From Brachypterus glaber (lineage: Eukaryota; Arthropoda; Insecta; Coleoptera; Kateretidae), in NCBI GenBank assembly GCA_958510825.1, contig OY294052.1, positions 2,687,816-2,751,815 of the forward strand: DNA of 64,000 nt, given 5' to 3'. The translations under genes were made by a program, and so were the position numbers. The notes below the pieces were generated by a model. That model saw only the letters and a program-made list of their open reading frames with translations. It was not told the origin of the DNA and made no database searches. Below, piece after piece: positions 21,706 through 33,696 of this stretch. How positions within the stretch are numbered: position 1 is the first letter of the stretch; the number at the start of each line of letters is the position of its first letter.

Positions 21706-22137
21706 TAGATATTCTTTCAAGAAATTGTCGATAGTAGGCTAATTGTATTGCGCCCAAGTGACTGAAATTCGGAAAGAAGTTTTCCCTCTAAATAAATAAA
21801 TGAATGTCTATATAGGCAATGGTTTTATGTATGATAAAGTCGTATTTCCCCCAGGGCTTATAATTTCTAACAAAATTGGCTTTGTAATTCGTTAGTATTA
21901 TTGTTATGGGACTTTCAGTTCTGTCCGCCGCTTGTTTTTGTACTAAGTATAATGAATCCTTCTTTTTAAATGCTGTTTCAGGATTTACCCAATTTTCGGT
22001 TTGGATATGGCATTAAAATGGATTTATCAGCCAAGTTTTCCACTGTACATTACTAGTTTAATTGTAACATCAAAAAATAGATCACCAACACAATACAGTT
22101 AACTTTTCGCTTTTATAATAATATAGTTAAATTTCTG
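21706..22137. other. No feature recognised
   Basis: AT-rich spacer with no recognisable frame or repeat. Confidence 0.35.
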
Positions 22138-22459
22138 CACAGAAAAAAAGGATTCCTTGAACCAAATTCACATGTCTTTCGATATTTTCAAAGCCATATT
22201 CTCTTGTTTCAAGGCAAGCATTTCTTTGAATAAAGAGTCAAGGTTTTGAATGAAGATTTACGCTATTGATTCAATTATTTCTTTGAACCGAAGTCAATAT
22301 CGTTAAATGAAGATACAGGGTTTTGAATGAAGATTTACGCTGTTGATTCAAGGACATTGACTTTGGTTTAAAGAAATGCTAGCCTTAAAACAAGAGAATA
22401 TGGCTTTGAGCATATCGAAAGATACGTGTATTTGTTACAAGAAATCCGGTTTTTCTGTG
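22138..22459. mobile_element. Foldback element E, copy 2
   Basis: Complete from CACAGAAAAAAAGGATTCC to TTTTTCTGTG. The arms match the E pattern, but the centre is enlarged: GGTTTTGAATGAAGATTTACGCT occurs twice (about 22233 and 22319), so the loop carries a direct duplication of roughly 86 bp. Arm identity is lower than in the youngest copies. Confidence 0.8.
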
Positions 22460-23289
22460 AAAAAGTGTAATGTTTATGTAAGGGCGTATGGGAGGGCGCT
22501 GATACCATGGTGGATACAGCTCCTAATTTTCTTGATCCCGCTATTTATTTGGGACTTTTCAGATAACCCGAAGTCATTTAATAATACACAAGCTAGGAGC
22601 TTATTTGGGGCTCTTCACGACACTGTGTAAAATTAATCAAATAAATAAATAAATATTACAAAAGGTTAACCGATATATGAGGTTCTATGGGCGAAAAGTG
22701 AGGTGGTTAATGCCTCCCTAGTGACGTGATCGTGCGTACTAACGAGTGTAGCGAATACTGTACATAGATCAGGAAAAAAAACACAACTCAAAAACAAAAC
22801 AGCTTGTTTATATTTTTTGCACATATTGATTTTAAAACATTTATTTTGTTCACTAAAAGCAGGTAAAATTCTAATTTATGATCAGGAAAATCAGGAAAAT
22901 ATTAGGGAATATCAGAGAATCTTAATTTCCAAAACCTGTGATCATGTACATCTAGCACCTGATTAAGATACAACACTATCCTATCTCGGTATTTGCGCAC
23001 TACAGTGTTTCAAAAAATCCCGATTTTACTTTTTAATCTTAATATTACTTACCAATTATTTACAGTGTATGTTTCTGAGTAAACGTTTGAAAAATCGATA
23101 CATATTGAAATTAATATATCGGCAAGAAAAATAAAAGCAATAGAAAAATCAAATATTTTAGCATTATTCCAGCTGACTTGGCGCCAGAAAAGATTGACCG
23201 TGCATCGTCCCCATATTACGATTTTAACTTGAACTTCGTTTTGACACAGACAATATAAATGAAGTAAGTGCTCTAGAGTAATGCACGAT
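22460..23289. other. No feature recognised
   Basis: Spacer with an AAAT microsatellite-like run at about 22636-22652. The 84-codon frame ending at 22630 begins in the E arm. Nothing callable. Confidence 0.35.
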
Positions 23290-23583
23290 GGTTGGCAATT
23301 GGACAAAAAATCAGTCGGATTGCGAGGCATGTACGAATCAAAAAGTGATAAGTCCAACTTAGCTAACTTTTGGAAAACCTCAAAAAACTGTTATTCTTTT
23401 TGTGCGAGACTTATACCTGGAATTACTAGTAACTGAGGTTGGCAATTGGACCAAAAATCAGTCGAATTGCGAGGCATGTACGAATCAAAAAGTGATAAGT
23501 CCAACTTAGCTAACTTTTGGAAAACCTCAAAAAACTGTCATTCTTTTTGTACGAGACTTATACCTAGAACTACTAGTAACTAC
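23290..23583. repeat. Tandem duplication, 2 x 147 bp
   Basis: GGTTGGCAATTGGAC begins at 23290 and again at 23437. The two units differ at only a handful of positions (for example GTCGGATT versus GTCGAATT). The unit shows no hairpin and no TE ends. Part of the first unit lies in an open minus frame (23049-23357) whose product I do not recognise. Confidence 0.95.
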
Positions 23584-24291
23584 TGTTCGCAAAAATATAG
23601 GTTTCTATATAAAATCATTTAAGAGTTATCTAGTTTTTGGTACTCTTAGTAAATTTCCTTAAAAAACGCTCTGTTAATCGCTCTGACTGAACCACATTGA
23701 GAAAGAAGGTTTTTCTTTAATGTCAGTAAAGGGTGGGTAGTGAAAAATTATCTTGAATTTTGTTCTTAGCTGAACCGTAGTGCGGCAGGGGGTTGGCCAT
23801 TGTTGCCGGGGGGCCATCAAAGTGAGGTTATGGACAAACCGAAGTTGAAAACGGGGTAGCACGTGCAGATGCAACTAGAATGATGGTGAACAGATAAAAA
23901 GTGGCTCTTTCGAATTGAGGTCCAACGCCGCAGTGCAGTAAATTTGAAGACTGTAAGCTAGGGTATTTCAAAAAACAACTTTTTAGTAAATAAAAATAAG
24001 TCCCCTTTGTAAAAAACACGATTTAAAAAAAAATGTGAAAAATGCAAAAATATCATTCTGTTCCAAATTCAGCTAAAAAGAAATGAAAAAAATAAATAAA
24101 AATTATATTTTTTTGACATGCAGAATATTTAAATCTGTCTCAAATTTCAGCTTATAAAATGAAATTTGAGATCCACATAGGTACTTAAAAAATTACGTAC
24201 ATTAAAAAATTAAAAAAGCTAATATTTTTTATTTGTTTTCCAATTGTCAAAGAAATTGTTGAAAGCTAAAATTGCGCACTGAATAGGTTTC
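23584..24291. other. No feature recognised
   Basis: A mildly GC-richer patch at 23760-23940 is covered by two overlapping minus frames (23674-23874, 23828-24019), neither with a motif. Confidence 0.35.
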
Positions 24292-24423
24292 ATAACATAG
24301 GGGCGTATACGCCATTTTTTTTTGTTTTTGTGATTTTAATGGTTTTAGCTTTGTTTTAATAAAGTCCAAACCTAAACCATCAAAATCTCAAAAACAAAAA
24401 AATAGCGTATACACCCCTGTTAA
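24292..24423. repeat. Inverted repeat with about 50-base arms
   Basis: GGGGCGTATACGCCATTTTT and TTTGTTTTTGTGATTTTAATGG on the left pair with CCATCAAAATCTCAAAAACA and ATAGCGTATACACCCC on the right, around a loop of about 23 bases. Part of the right arm resembles 15465-15500. Confidence 0.75.
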
Positions 24424-24426
24424 CAG

Positions 24427-24452
24427 GGACTTCATAACATGTTATGAAGTCC
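24427..24452. repeat. Perfect 26-bp palindrome
   Basis: Each half is 13 bases (GGACTTCATAACA and its complement) with no spacer. It lies exactly between the preceding inverted repeat and truncated E copy 3, so it may be a junction product or the tip of a foldback. Confidence 0.85.
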
Positions 24453-24684
24453 TCGATATGTTCAAAACCATATTATCTTGTTTCAAGGCTAGCATTTCTT
24501 TAAATCAAAGACCAATATCCTTGAATAAAGAGCACATGTTTTTAAATAAAGATGCGCGCTCCTTATTCAAGGACATTAACTTTGGTACAAAGAATTGCTA
24601 GCCTTAAAGCAAGAGAATATGTCTTTAAACATATCAAAAGACACGTGTGCTTGGTTCAAGAAAACCCTTTTTTTTCTGTAAGTC
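24453..24684. mobile_element. Foldback element E, copy 3 (left tip missing)
   Basis: The left arm starts within the family at CGATATGTTCAAAACC; the outer CACAG tip and the ACGTGTC block are absent. The right arm is complete to TTTTTTTTCTGTAAG. The loss starts at the 26-bp palindrome. Confidence 0.75.
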
Positions 24685-25000
24685 TAGGTAATATTTTTTG
24701 CATTTTTTTCGACATGAACATTTTTATTTCAAAAACTCGTGTTTTTTTAAATGTCCTACTGTGAACCGCCATCGGTGGCTGGCTGACGTTTCGTCCTCCA
24801 GTCTTCACCGCGATGATTTAGCGAAGGACGAACAAATTTTAAACAAATAAAGGCAGACTCGTAATAACCGGAAAATAGAAAATTCTGGGGAAAATTGCAT
24901 GTGTTTAGACTAAACAACCGGTAAATTTGAAGAGGAAATGCACTGTAGTTACTTTACTGTAAAAAATAGGTAAAACCAGCCATAAACATATGAAACGCTT
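24685..25000. other. Short GC-richer spacer
   Basis: CCGCCATCGGTGGCTGG (about 24766) and CGTCCTCCAGTCTTCACCGC are more GC-rich than surroundings and partly self-complementary; no frame or family identified. Confidence 0.3.
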
Positions 25001-25262
25001 CATAGAAAAAAATGATTACTTGAACCAAGGACACGTGTCTTTCAATATGTTCAAAGTGATATTCTCTTGTTTCTAGGCTAGCATTCCTTTGAACCAAAGT
25101 CAATGTCCTTGAATGAAGAGCGCGGATTCAAAAACTCGTGCTCTTCATTAAAGGACTGACTTTGGTTTGGATCTTCAATGAAATGTTAGCCTTAAATCAA
25201 GAGAATATGGCTTTGAACATATCGACAGACATGTGGCCTTGGATAAAGGAATCCTTCTTTTC
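25001..25262. mobile_element. Foldback element E, copy 4
   Basis: Both arms are present with decayed tips (AGAAAAAAATGATTACTTG on the left, GGAATCCTTCTTTTCC on the right). The centre holds GAAGAGCGCGGATTC and CTCGTGCTCTTCATT. The 112-codon frame at 25138-25476 starts in the loop and reads out of the right arm; it is not a gene. Confidence 0.75.
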
Positions 25263-25740
25263 CTTTTTGACATTCCATTGTGTACTTTGCACAGTGTATA
25301 GTTTATTGCGTTTTCTCTCGATATCGAGCGCGCACAAAATTGTTTTTTCTATGATAAAAATAGGTAACCCCTATAACTTTTTTCTTTACGATTTTTTTTT
25401 TCAAAATCGGTTTAAATTTAAATTTAAAGTTATGTTTTATAAAAATTTGGAATTTGTCTTCTTTTTTGAAATTTAATAGAAGAAAATTCCGATAAAGGTA
25501 AATGTTCAGAAAACAATACTTATATTGAAGTATTTTATTTTTGAAAATAAAATATTTATAAAACTTTTAGGAGCGCCACTTTTTAATAAACTATAAAAAA
25601 TAAAGTGGATGCACTAGTATATTATGAAATGTGGAGTATTACATATCTTCATGGCTTGTTTTACTTTATTTCGTCGCATACAATTCATGCGCGCCTTTCC
25701 CTGTTTTTCGTTTACTGTACTTAACTTTTTATCCTAAATA
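25263..25740. other. Spacer with a possible family B end
   Basis: At 25626-25672 the words GAGTATTACATATCTTCATG and GGCTTGTTT resemble the family B edge at 785-815. Otherwise AT-rich. Confidence 0.35.
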
Positions 25741-25880
25741 GTGGAGTTTTTTGTTGTTCCGGCTGTCAGCTGTGACTCACCGCAGTCTGCGTGTCGAACA
25801 GTTCAGTTTAATTCGATACGGGGAAAAATAAACAGTGCAAATTCGTGTGTTGATATTGTGTTTTAATCGTAAATTGTTTA
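25741..25880 (+). promoter_or_regulatory. Candidate insect core promoter / 5' leader (speculative)
   Basis: An arthropod-initiator-like TCAGTT (about 25803) lies in a locally less AT-rich patch (GGCTGTCAGCTGTGACTCACC), followed by AACAGTGCAAATTCGTGTG and an ATG at about 25882 that opens only four codons. This texture is common for insect first exons and also for 5' ends of non-LTR retrotransposons. No downstream coding sequence was found, so it rests on sequence texture alone. Confidence 0.15.
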
Positions 25881-27249
25881 TTATGGGACCTACATAACGT
25901 ATTTGGGTAGTTAAATATCACTAGGCAACAAATCACAACTTTTTTTGCCCTGATCTAAAAGTAAATCTTTCTTTCTAACTCGAAGGTGTCGAATCTGAAT
26001 CTAACCTTAGAAAAGTTCCAGCACCTAAAACATTTGAGATATGTCCAGGAAATAATGTCGTTTTTTTTCAAAATCTTTTAAAAAACAGTAGGAGTTTGAA
26101 AATTTTGGGGTATATTAAAAAAAATACGAGGAATTCAAAAATCGATATGCGAAGTCACACTAATTATGCGAAAAAAAATAAAATGTCAAAATTAAAGTGT
26201 AGAGTTTACTTAATTTTTCATTTGTGGCAGATCTATCAAATTTGTATAAAAATTTTATAGGGCTTAATTTGTAGATTATAAAATTCTCTACAAAAATATA
26301 TATTCAATTATTTTTTATTTAGCTTAGTTTTTTCTTAAAAAGTAAATGAATGAAAAAGAAATAAAATTAAAACACACATGTGTGTTTGGACTGCGCACAG
26401 TGTAAACTTTTTTCCCGGGCAGAAAAAATATATTTTTCTTACCAATTTAAAGGCGCATAATCCAAATTTGACCTTAAAAAAATCCAGCACGTCTATTTTT
26501 TAAATTTTATTACAGGCAATTATGCAAATTTAAAAATAATTTATAAAAGAGAATTTTGCTCATTTTTGGTCATTTTTTTAATGGTTCTACATAATAATAA
26601 TGTTACTTTATTATATAAGAACCGTATTACGTAACATATTTTTAGTTCATTGTGACGCCTAGAGGTGATTTTTGACTTTTTTTAGCATGAGTACGTGGCG
26701 CTAAGCCTGTCCTCTTATGCAATCCCTCTCCTTGCCCTCCACCCCTACTTAGTTGTGTCACAGGATCCATTTTTTTTAAATATTTTTTTCTCTAGTATCC
26801 CTATTTATTCTACCTATGAGTTTAAAGATTCCATTTTCTAATTTGTGTATTTTTTAACTAATATTGAATGGCCAAATCCAAATTTGTCCTCAGAATATTT
26901 TTATCTCCCATGATTTTAGAACAAAAGAGTTTTTTTACCTTTTATTCCATTTTTCTCAGAAACCTGCAGTAATAAAAATATTCGGATCTAGGTGACCCAA
27001 AATTAGTTAAAAAACATATCAGAGCAAGAAACCGTGTTGCCTAGTGTATTGAAAAAAAAATAAAAATAAAACTTAATTTTCATTAAAAACCAGTGTGTCT
27101 CAAAATATCGTTAAAACTAAATGCCCTAACTGCTTTTGTGTGAATTTCAACATTTCCTTGAATATCGGTGCAAAAGAGGATTGGACTTTGGTTGAATAAG
27201 TCCATGAAATTAAATCTGGTAAATATATAGTCTTGTTGTGTTGTTTTAG
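25881..27249. other. No feature recognised
   Basis: AT-rich sequence; a CACACATGTGTGT palindrome at about 26372 and the C-rich CCCTCTCCTTGCCCTCCACC run at about 26725 are the only distinctive local features. Confidence 0.35.
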
Positions 27250-27345
27250 TCTCCCTGAGGAATCTTGCGTTAGTCAAGAAAATTTTGAATAAAAATTATT
27301 TCTTTTTTTACGCTTCTTGACGTTTTTATTAAAAAAAAAAACTTT
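27250..27345 (+). repeat. Repeat W, partial copy 1
   Basis: CCTGAGGAATCTTGCGTTAG followed by ACGCTTCTTGACGTTTTTAT matches the left part of the W repeats at 39645 and 49452. Only the left hundred bases are present. Confidence 0.45.
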
Positions 27346-27547
27346 TTTGCGAAGTTGCAAGGAATATAACAAGTTTTACTGTTTTACTCAAACATATTTT
27401 AGCAAGTAAACAATTTACCGCGTTAAGTATTCCAGCAGGACCAAAGGATAGCTAGCAATCGAATTGCGGTCGCATGCCGCCCGTTATTTAGGACAAACTG
27501 ACGTTAGGATATTAGTATGGTCGATCTTATTCCATGTATACCCTATA

Positions 27548-27938
27548 CCGGGTGTCCCATATAAAATGTACAACCTTGAATAATTTTTAAACTAAATGTT
27601 TTTAGAAAACATCCTTGGACCGGTCGATTTTTGTTTCAAGGGGGACATCTTTTGATGATATCTTCACCACCTCCCACTCACTTCTCCACCGTGGGGAGGT
27701 ACCAACTTATTTTAATTCTCTATTCAACGGTGTCTTGTTTTTAAAAATCGGTACAGCCATTCTGAAGATATTTAACCTTAAAGTTTTCGAAAATACTCCA
27801 TTCTTTTTTAAAAGTTTACCCAGAATCGTCCTTAATAACTTTTTAACTAAAATTTAGTATTTTTAGGAAAAATTCTTGTACCTGGCCGAAATTTTTTTCT
27901 AAAAACATTTAGTTTAAAATTTTATATGGGACACCCGG
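27548..27938. mobile_element. TA-flanked foldback with CCGGGTGTCCC ends, 391 bp
   Basis: CCGGGTGTCCCATATAAAAT at the left is mirrored exactly by ATTTTATATGGGACACCCGG at the right, with TA outside each end. The arms stay roughly complementary (AACTAAATGTTTTTAGAAA) for about 90 bp. The 80-codon frame (27615-27857) inside has no transposase motif. Confidence 0.85.
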
Positions 27939-29452
27939 TACATTATATACTATACAATGTATAGGGTTTTACGAGAATCGAAATTTTATCGAAAAAGCTC
28001 AAAAATCTTTGACATTCACTGGGCACCTTTAACTTGACACGAACAAACACTGACCAAAACTGAATAATATCTAAATTTTTGCATTATATGGGATTTTTAA
28101 AACAATTTTAAGACGGTATTTTCTCAAATAAGTCAACTATATTTAATTAGTCCGACAAAGACTTCAAATCTAATAAATTTGCAAGATAATTACTATTCAT
28201 GACAATTGAAACAACGATTTTAACAATAAATAATAATTGTTTATACGATAAAAACTATGACGCACATTTTAACCTTTTATATTAAAAGTTGCAATAATAT
28301 TTTGTTACTGAATAAATAAAAACCGTATATTAAATGAAGCTTATATCTCTGTAAAAAAATATTAAAAATGTTTTTTATGTAAAAAAGCTCGTCAAAACAT
28401 AAAAATTCCAAAGTTTTTAGTGTTTTTTTTATTTAATTATAACTGAAAGCATGAAATATTTTGATCTCATTTACGATTCGTTTTGATAAACATTTTTTTT
28501 AGTTTTTATTTAACAAGTTTATCATATTTATGTTTAAATACTTGTGGTCTAACAAAACTGGATTTGGATGTTTTAAATCTAGGATAGGTAATTAATTAAG
28601 GTCCACATCCACTCAAAATAAAAAAAATGGTAGCTTTCTTAATAAATATATCGCGAAAAAGAAAAAACACATATGCCGCATTTATAAGGGGTAAAAAAAA
28701 TGAGTGATGTGACATATCATTAAAAAGCTCTTAAAAATTTCTATTTATCTATTTATTTATCTGTTTTTTTTTTTATTAATTATTTTGCTTTTTACTTTAT
28801 ACTTTAAAAATACAAATTTTTCTCAATTTCATATAGTAATTTTAAAATAATATTGTAAATTCAAACTCATAAGAGTTTTATAATTCAAACTTAATATTAC
28901 ATTCAAATTCTAACCTCATTTTTTCCAGTGTAAACATGTTAAATTTCTATTTGGGATACCTATTGTAAGTATCTTATAATGGTATACCTTTTTAGGGCTT
29001 TCTTTTATATTTCATTCGTAATTATTTAAATTTATCACAGAAAAATAACACTTAATGACATAAAATTTCGAGCAAAATTATTGTTTTGTGATTGTTCGCT
29101 AGCACGAATGTTCCAATTCTTTATTAACCCAATTTGTAATCAAAAATTAAGTCAACAGAACGAAACAAGATGGCTATCTAAATTGTGTGTCAGTATAACT
29201 GAATATATTGCACGCTAAATCTAAAATGCCATTTAAAACTGAACGCCTGCAAAAAAATGTAAAAAAAGAAATTTAAAGCGTGAAGGGATCTTTCTACCTT
29301 CAAAAATAAACATTTTTTATATATAGAAAGAAAAAAGTTATCATCGTTAGCCACAGCACATACAAAGTTTTTCGGACCGCCACAATAAAACTAAGTTAAA
29401 AATTAAAAACAAAAACCTAAGATTATAAGATAGTTAAAGATATTTTATCCAA
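27939..29452. other. No feature recognised
   Basis: About 1.5 kb of strongly AT-rich DNA with TTTA/TTAT runs (about 28740-28770); no element ends or frames of interest. Confidence 0.4.
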
Positions 29453-29780
29453 TACATACAGATAATAAGATAATTACCAGCTTTATTTTAAATAGATAAA
29501 CTCAATAATAACCCCCGCGTGGCTTTTACTTTATTGAGTGGATAATTATTTATTTTACCCACTCAACTGTTACTTGTCAAATTATTTTCTTGTAAATGTC
29601 ATTAAAATTTTTAATAAAAATATGAATTCCTAAGCTATTTATTGGATAAAACCTTGTATGGCACTCATGGGTAAACCTATATTGCCCTCTCGACAATTAA
29701 CCTGCTTGGCTGACGCCTCGCAAGGTAATTTTCTCATGGGCAATATCTTACTTTACCCACTAGTACCATAAATAACTATT
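29453..29780 (+). mobile_element. Multi-hairpin element D, copy 2
   Basis: Taken as the reference orientation: TTTTATCCAATACATACAGA at the left, the ACTCAATAATAACCCC hairpin, the GGATAATTATTTATTTTACCC hairpin, an internal ATTGGATAAAACC mirroring the left end, then the large stem with TGGGTAAAC and GGGCAATATC words, ending CCATAAATAACTATT. No coding potential. Confidence 0.85.
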
Positions 29781-30374
29781 TTTTTTGTTATGTTTTCTTA
29801 AATATAAAAATTTAAACCAAAAATAGAGCGGAATAATTTAGAACATAATCTCACTCATATATTACACAATAAAATGAAAAATATGAAATGAAAATGGCAC
29901 CTTCATCCGCCATAATATAGTGTTCAGCATAATATATTTCAATGTAAATTTCCAACTGTACATGCAAAGAAATTATTACTAAAAACAAGAAAGTAATATT
30001 CAGATAAAGTATCTCAAAACTTTATATTAACGCAATCAAGTTAAGTACTCAAAATCAAATCTTTATTACTTGAAGCAATAGGTTAAATTAAGTTAAATCA
30101 GGTAAAATTACTTTGTTTGAATAATAAAATTTCTTGTACTGAGTTTAAAAAAAACTTAAACGTAAGATGGCAAGTACACATTTATACCGAGTATTGTAAA
30201 GTACCAGAACTAATTTTTTAGAAACAAGTACTAATTTTCCAAAACACGAATTAGGTAACTAATTGAACTTGAAAAAAATTGTTGATTTTTTTTTTAAATT
30301 AGATTATTTAATATGTCAATATAAAGTATTCTTACACTTGCAACAAGTATCTACGTTTTTTGTGTACGCCATTA
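29781..30374. other. No feature recognised
   Basis: AT-rich spacer with several AGTTAAAT/AGGTAAAATTA-like words (about 30080-30110) but no array. Confidence 0.35.
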
Positions 30375-30515
30375 CTAACTGGATGGAGATACATCATATT
30401 TACAGACATCTTTGCAATATAACAGATATACTCGCAGTGCCATCTATGACACGGAGGACGAACTAACAAGTTTAAGAGGGGGTGGCAATATTAGGAACAT
30501 GACAATAATTACTTT
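30375..30515 (+). repeat. Short interspersed repeat R, copy 1
   Basis: CATCTATGACACGGAGGACG, GAACTAACAAGTTTAAGAGG and GGCAATATTAGGAACATG match 46790-46860 closely. It lies directly next to the left end of foldback F1. Confidence 0.6.
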
Positions 30516-30518
30516 ATA

Positions 30519-32140
30519 CAGGGTGTATTTGAAATAGGGTCGGAAATTTTAACAGATGATTCTACATCATAAAATATGACAAAAAGTTCCTATAAACATA
30601 TGTCTAAAAATGCGTCATAAGGGAGCTACGCCCCTTTGAAATTGGCAAAAAAATCGGTTTTTATTTAATAACTCAGGAACCCTTTAAGATATATTAACAG
30701 GGTTTTGCACGTGAATTAATCCTAATAAGGCCCATCTTTGTATGTCATTTTCACGTACTTATTTAAACCAGGGGTGTGCGAAACGGGGGGGCCTTATCAG
30801 TTTTTTGTCCCAAACTTTTTTCTGTGTAACTTTTTTGCAATTTTATTTTTGAAATATGATTCCTCAGGTCAAAATACATAAAAAAGGTACTCTTGTTGTA
30901 ATACTGTAGGATTAACCGTTTTCGAGAAAAGTTCATTTGAAGGTGAAATTTCACGGTTCGAGGCCGAAAAATTAAATACTAAAATCTCGAAAACCAACAT
31001 TTTAATAATGCAATGTTATTCTACATCAAAAACTAAGAAAAAAAGTTTCCATACATGTAGGTCGAAAAAACGCTTTTAAAGCTACCATAGCCCTTTAAAA
31101 ATGGTGCATATTTAGGAGACCATAGCTCCATTAGGATTCATTTTTGGAAAAAAATATCTACAATGGCACGATTAATTATTTTAAAGAAAAATATAAAGTT
31201 AGGGATATTGAAATTATAGGTTTATTTATTGGAGCACGGGGTACAATTACAAATTTTTTTATATCTTTTTGCAAAAAATTCAAAATTCCAAATAAAATTG
31301 TTAAAAATATTGCACTGGATGCTCTAAAATATTCAATACAAATTCTTAGAAATCACCTATATACTAGAGATTATAGTGTATAAGTGTTTCATCACTATTA
31401 TACTTGAGGTTTCTGTATGTAGGTGATTTATTATCTGAAAGAATTTAATCTTTGAAGGTGTTCTTTTTTCGAATCCATTATTCGATTCTTTTATACATAT
31501 TGTTTTATTATTGTTGTTAATTTTTTAATGTTAAGTATTCCTTGTTTTTTACAGACCAATTTTTTTTTTGGAGGACGTTATATGTAATTTATGTATAATA
31601 AATATATATCAGGTTTTTTTCTTAGTTTTTAATGTACATTCGCCCTGCATCATTAAAATTTTGGTTTTCAACATTTTAGTATTTAATTTTTCGTCCTCGA
31701 ACCGTGGAATTTCACCTTCAAATGAACTTTTCTCGAAAACAGTTAATCCTACAGTATTACAACAAGAGTACCTTTTTTATGTATTTTGACCTGAGGAATC
31801 ATATTTCAAAAATAAAATTGCAAAAAAGTTACACAGAAAAAAGTTTGGGACAAAAAACTGATAAGCCCCCCCCGTTTCGCACACCCCTGGTTGAAATAAG
31901 TACACGAAAATAACACATAAAAACGGGCCTTAGTAGAATTAGTTGACGTGCAAAACCTCGTTGATATATCTCAAAGGGTTCCTGAGTTATTAAATAAAAA
32001 CCGATTTTTTTAGCCACTTTCAAAGGGGCGTAGCTCCCTTATGACGCATTTTTAGACATATGTTTATAGGAACTTTTTGTCATATTTTATGATGTAGAAT
32101 CATCTGTTAAAATTTCCGACCCTATTTCAAATACACCGTG
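30519..32140. mobile_element. Very long foldback F1, copy 1, 1.6 kb, with a nested insert
   Basis: TA-flanked. The left end CAGGGTGTATTTGAAATAGG is mirrored by CCTATTTCAAATACACCGTG at the right. The arms (30519-31150 and about 31608-32140) are complementary over 500 bp or more, with AAGTTCCTATAAACATATGT, CGTCATAAGGGAGCTAC, a GTTTCGCACACCCC block, and TCCTCAGGTCAAAATACAT. Compared with its sister at 51295-52372, this copy carries about 455 extra bases (31153-31607) in the loop, which hold an RT-like fragment. Mirror-image short frames (30763-30954 minus and 31704-31913 plus) are the same arm read twice. Confidence 0.85.
31144..31383 (+). pseudogene. Fragment resembling the C-terminal end of a non-LTR RT protein
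   Basis: A 79-codon frame in the loop of foldback F1. After about 15 residues it reads YKVRDIEIIGLFIGARGTI, then FFISFCKKFKIPNK, and ends with SIQILRNHLYT. A similar block (EVIGL-GARGTI, F--FCK-F, SIQILRHHLY) follows the RT and thumb in several insect and cnidarian non-LTR retrotransposon proteins, as I recall. RT motifs themselves are absent and the frame ends just after the HLY motif, as expected for a 3' piece of such an element. The sister foldback has no such insert. Confidence 0.45.
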
Positions 32141-33544
32141 TATTAGATTTTTTCTTTGTGTGTATTTTTACTGGTGGGTATTTTACATTTTTTTGCTTTT
32201 TCATTTTCACGGTATGTACTTTACTTGTATAAAGAGCAGAATAAAACAAGACTTAAGGATATGTGTTCTTTCGCATTTCGTAGTATATTTTTCGTGGTAA
32301 ATTCATATTTAAGGACAATCAAATATTTTTTTAAGTTATTTTTTTAGAAAATTAAATTGAAAACAGCTGCCCAAAACATCACAAAAGTTTTTCTGGTTGC
32401 TACCTATCAGGTGCTCTAGTTGATGTTTATTTTTTTAAGGTATAGTTATTTTAAATTTGCCGCAAAATACTCCACAAAGTCCGATTTACACTGAAGCATG
32501 TGGCTTGTTTTGAATATCAACATAACCAAAATTTATAATTTTTGTTTACTTACTTTGTTTTTATGATGTTTTGATGTAAAAAAAGAGAATTGATAAAGCT
32601 GTTTCTAAAAACACTTTTGCATTCCTGTAGAAACAAAATTTGCTTAAAAAATCGCTTTTATTCCAATAATTTAGAGGAATAAACCATCGTTTTGCTCTCG
32701 TTAATGGCACGTCAACGTTTTACGGTAGTGTAAATTGGGCCTAGTCATTTCGCTTACGACGCATGCGTATCTTATGTTGCTATGGTAATTTCGAGATTGT
32801 TTACAAGCGGGAAGGTTTAAAATAACTATACATTCAATAAATAAACTTTAGTACCGTCAATAAGTATTAATTTGCATATTACAATTTGTATCGCATACTC
32901 AATAAAGTAGTAGAAGCAATAACTATATAACCACAAAATATGTATGTAATAATAATTAACGACATTTATTGATCAAAAATATTTTCCAATCAACTGGCCA
33001 TCGACCGAAGTCCTTCAGCCTGAGTGATTTACAGAATATATCAAATTCTAAAAAATTTAACTGTAAAATAATATAAAATTTTTAAATGTATATATAGAAA
33101 AGTATTGGTAATAAAAAAAAATAATAATAATAAGAATCTATGTAATATATCAAACTATATTATAAATCAAGTCAAATTAATACTTATAACATGAGAAAAT
33201 TTGCATGATAGTAGCACATTATAAGTTTATATTCAATATAAAGTGATATTTTAGTGTTGTTTTATAAGGTTAATAAAGAACGAAGTTTTAAGACCCATAT
33301 AGCTTTTTGTGTATAAAATAAATCCTGTAACAACTTTATTTAAATACACAAATATGCACTTTATATAAAGTATATTCAGAAATTTATAGACTAATAAATA
33401 TTTTAATACTGTCGCTTTGACCAAAATTTAAAATACTTTACGATCCTTAAATTAAAGTAACTATTATTTTCTTAAATTTTGACAGTCGTATTTCCTTCCT
33501 GAAAAATACTTTCGGTTCGTGTATTGGTTTATGTATAATAAACT
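32141..33544. other. No feature recognised
   Basis: AT-rich spacer; GACGCATGCGTATC near 32758 and an AATAATAATAATAAG run near 33117 are the only distinctive points. Confidence 0.4.
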
Positions 33545-33651
33545 AGAGCACTGGATAGGCAGGTTCGTTAAAGTAGGTAGGTAGTTTACACACTACACAA
33601 AAGAAACGACCGAAATTTCACCTGCCCTAACAAACCTACCTATCAAGTGAC
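33545..33651. mobile_element. Tiny inverted-repeat element, about 107 bp
   Basis: GCACTGGATAGGCAGGTTCG on the left is mirrored by CAAACCTACCTATCAAGTG on the right with a few mismatches; TA lies on both sides. About 26-base arms. Confidence 0.6.
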
Positions 33652-33696
33652 CTATAATAATTTATTATTAATAAACATTTTATTAATGTCAGTGTT

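Noticed and set aside
23049..23357. 102-codon minus-strand frame overlapping the 147-bp duplication
   Set aside because: No recognisable motif, no second unit continuing the frame, and composition matches the surrounding non-coding DNA. Left uncalled, though RNA data could change this.
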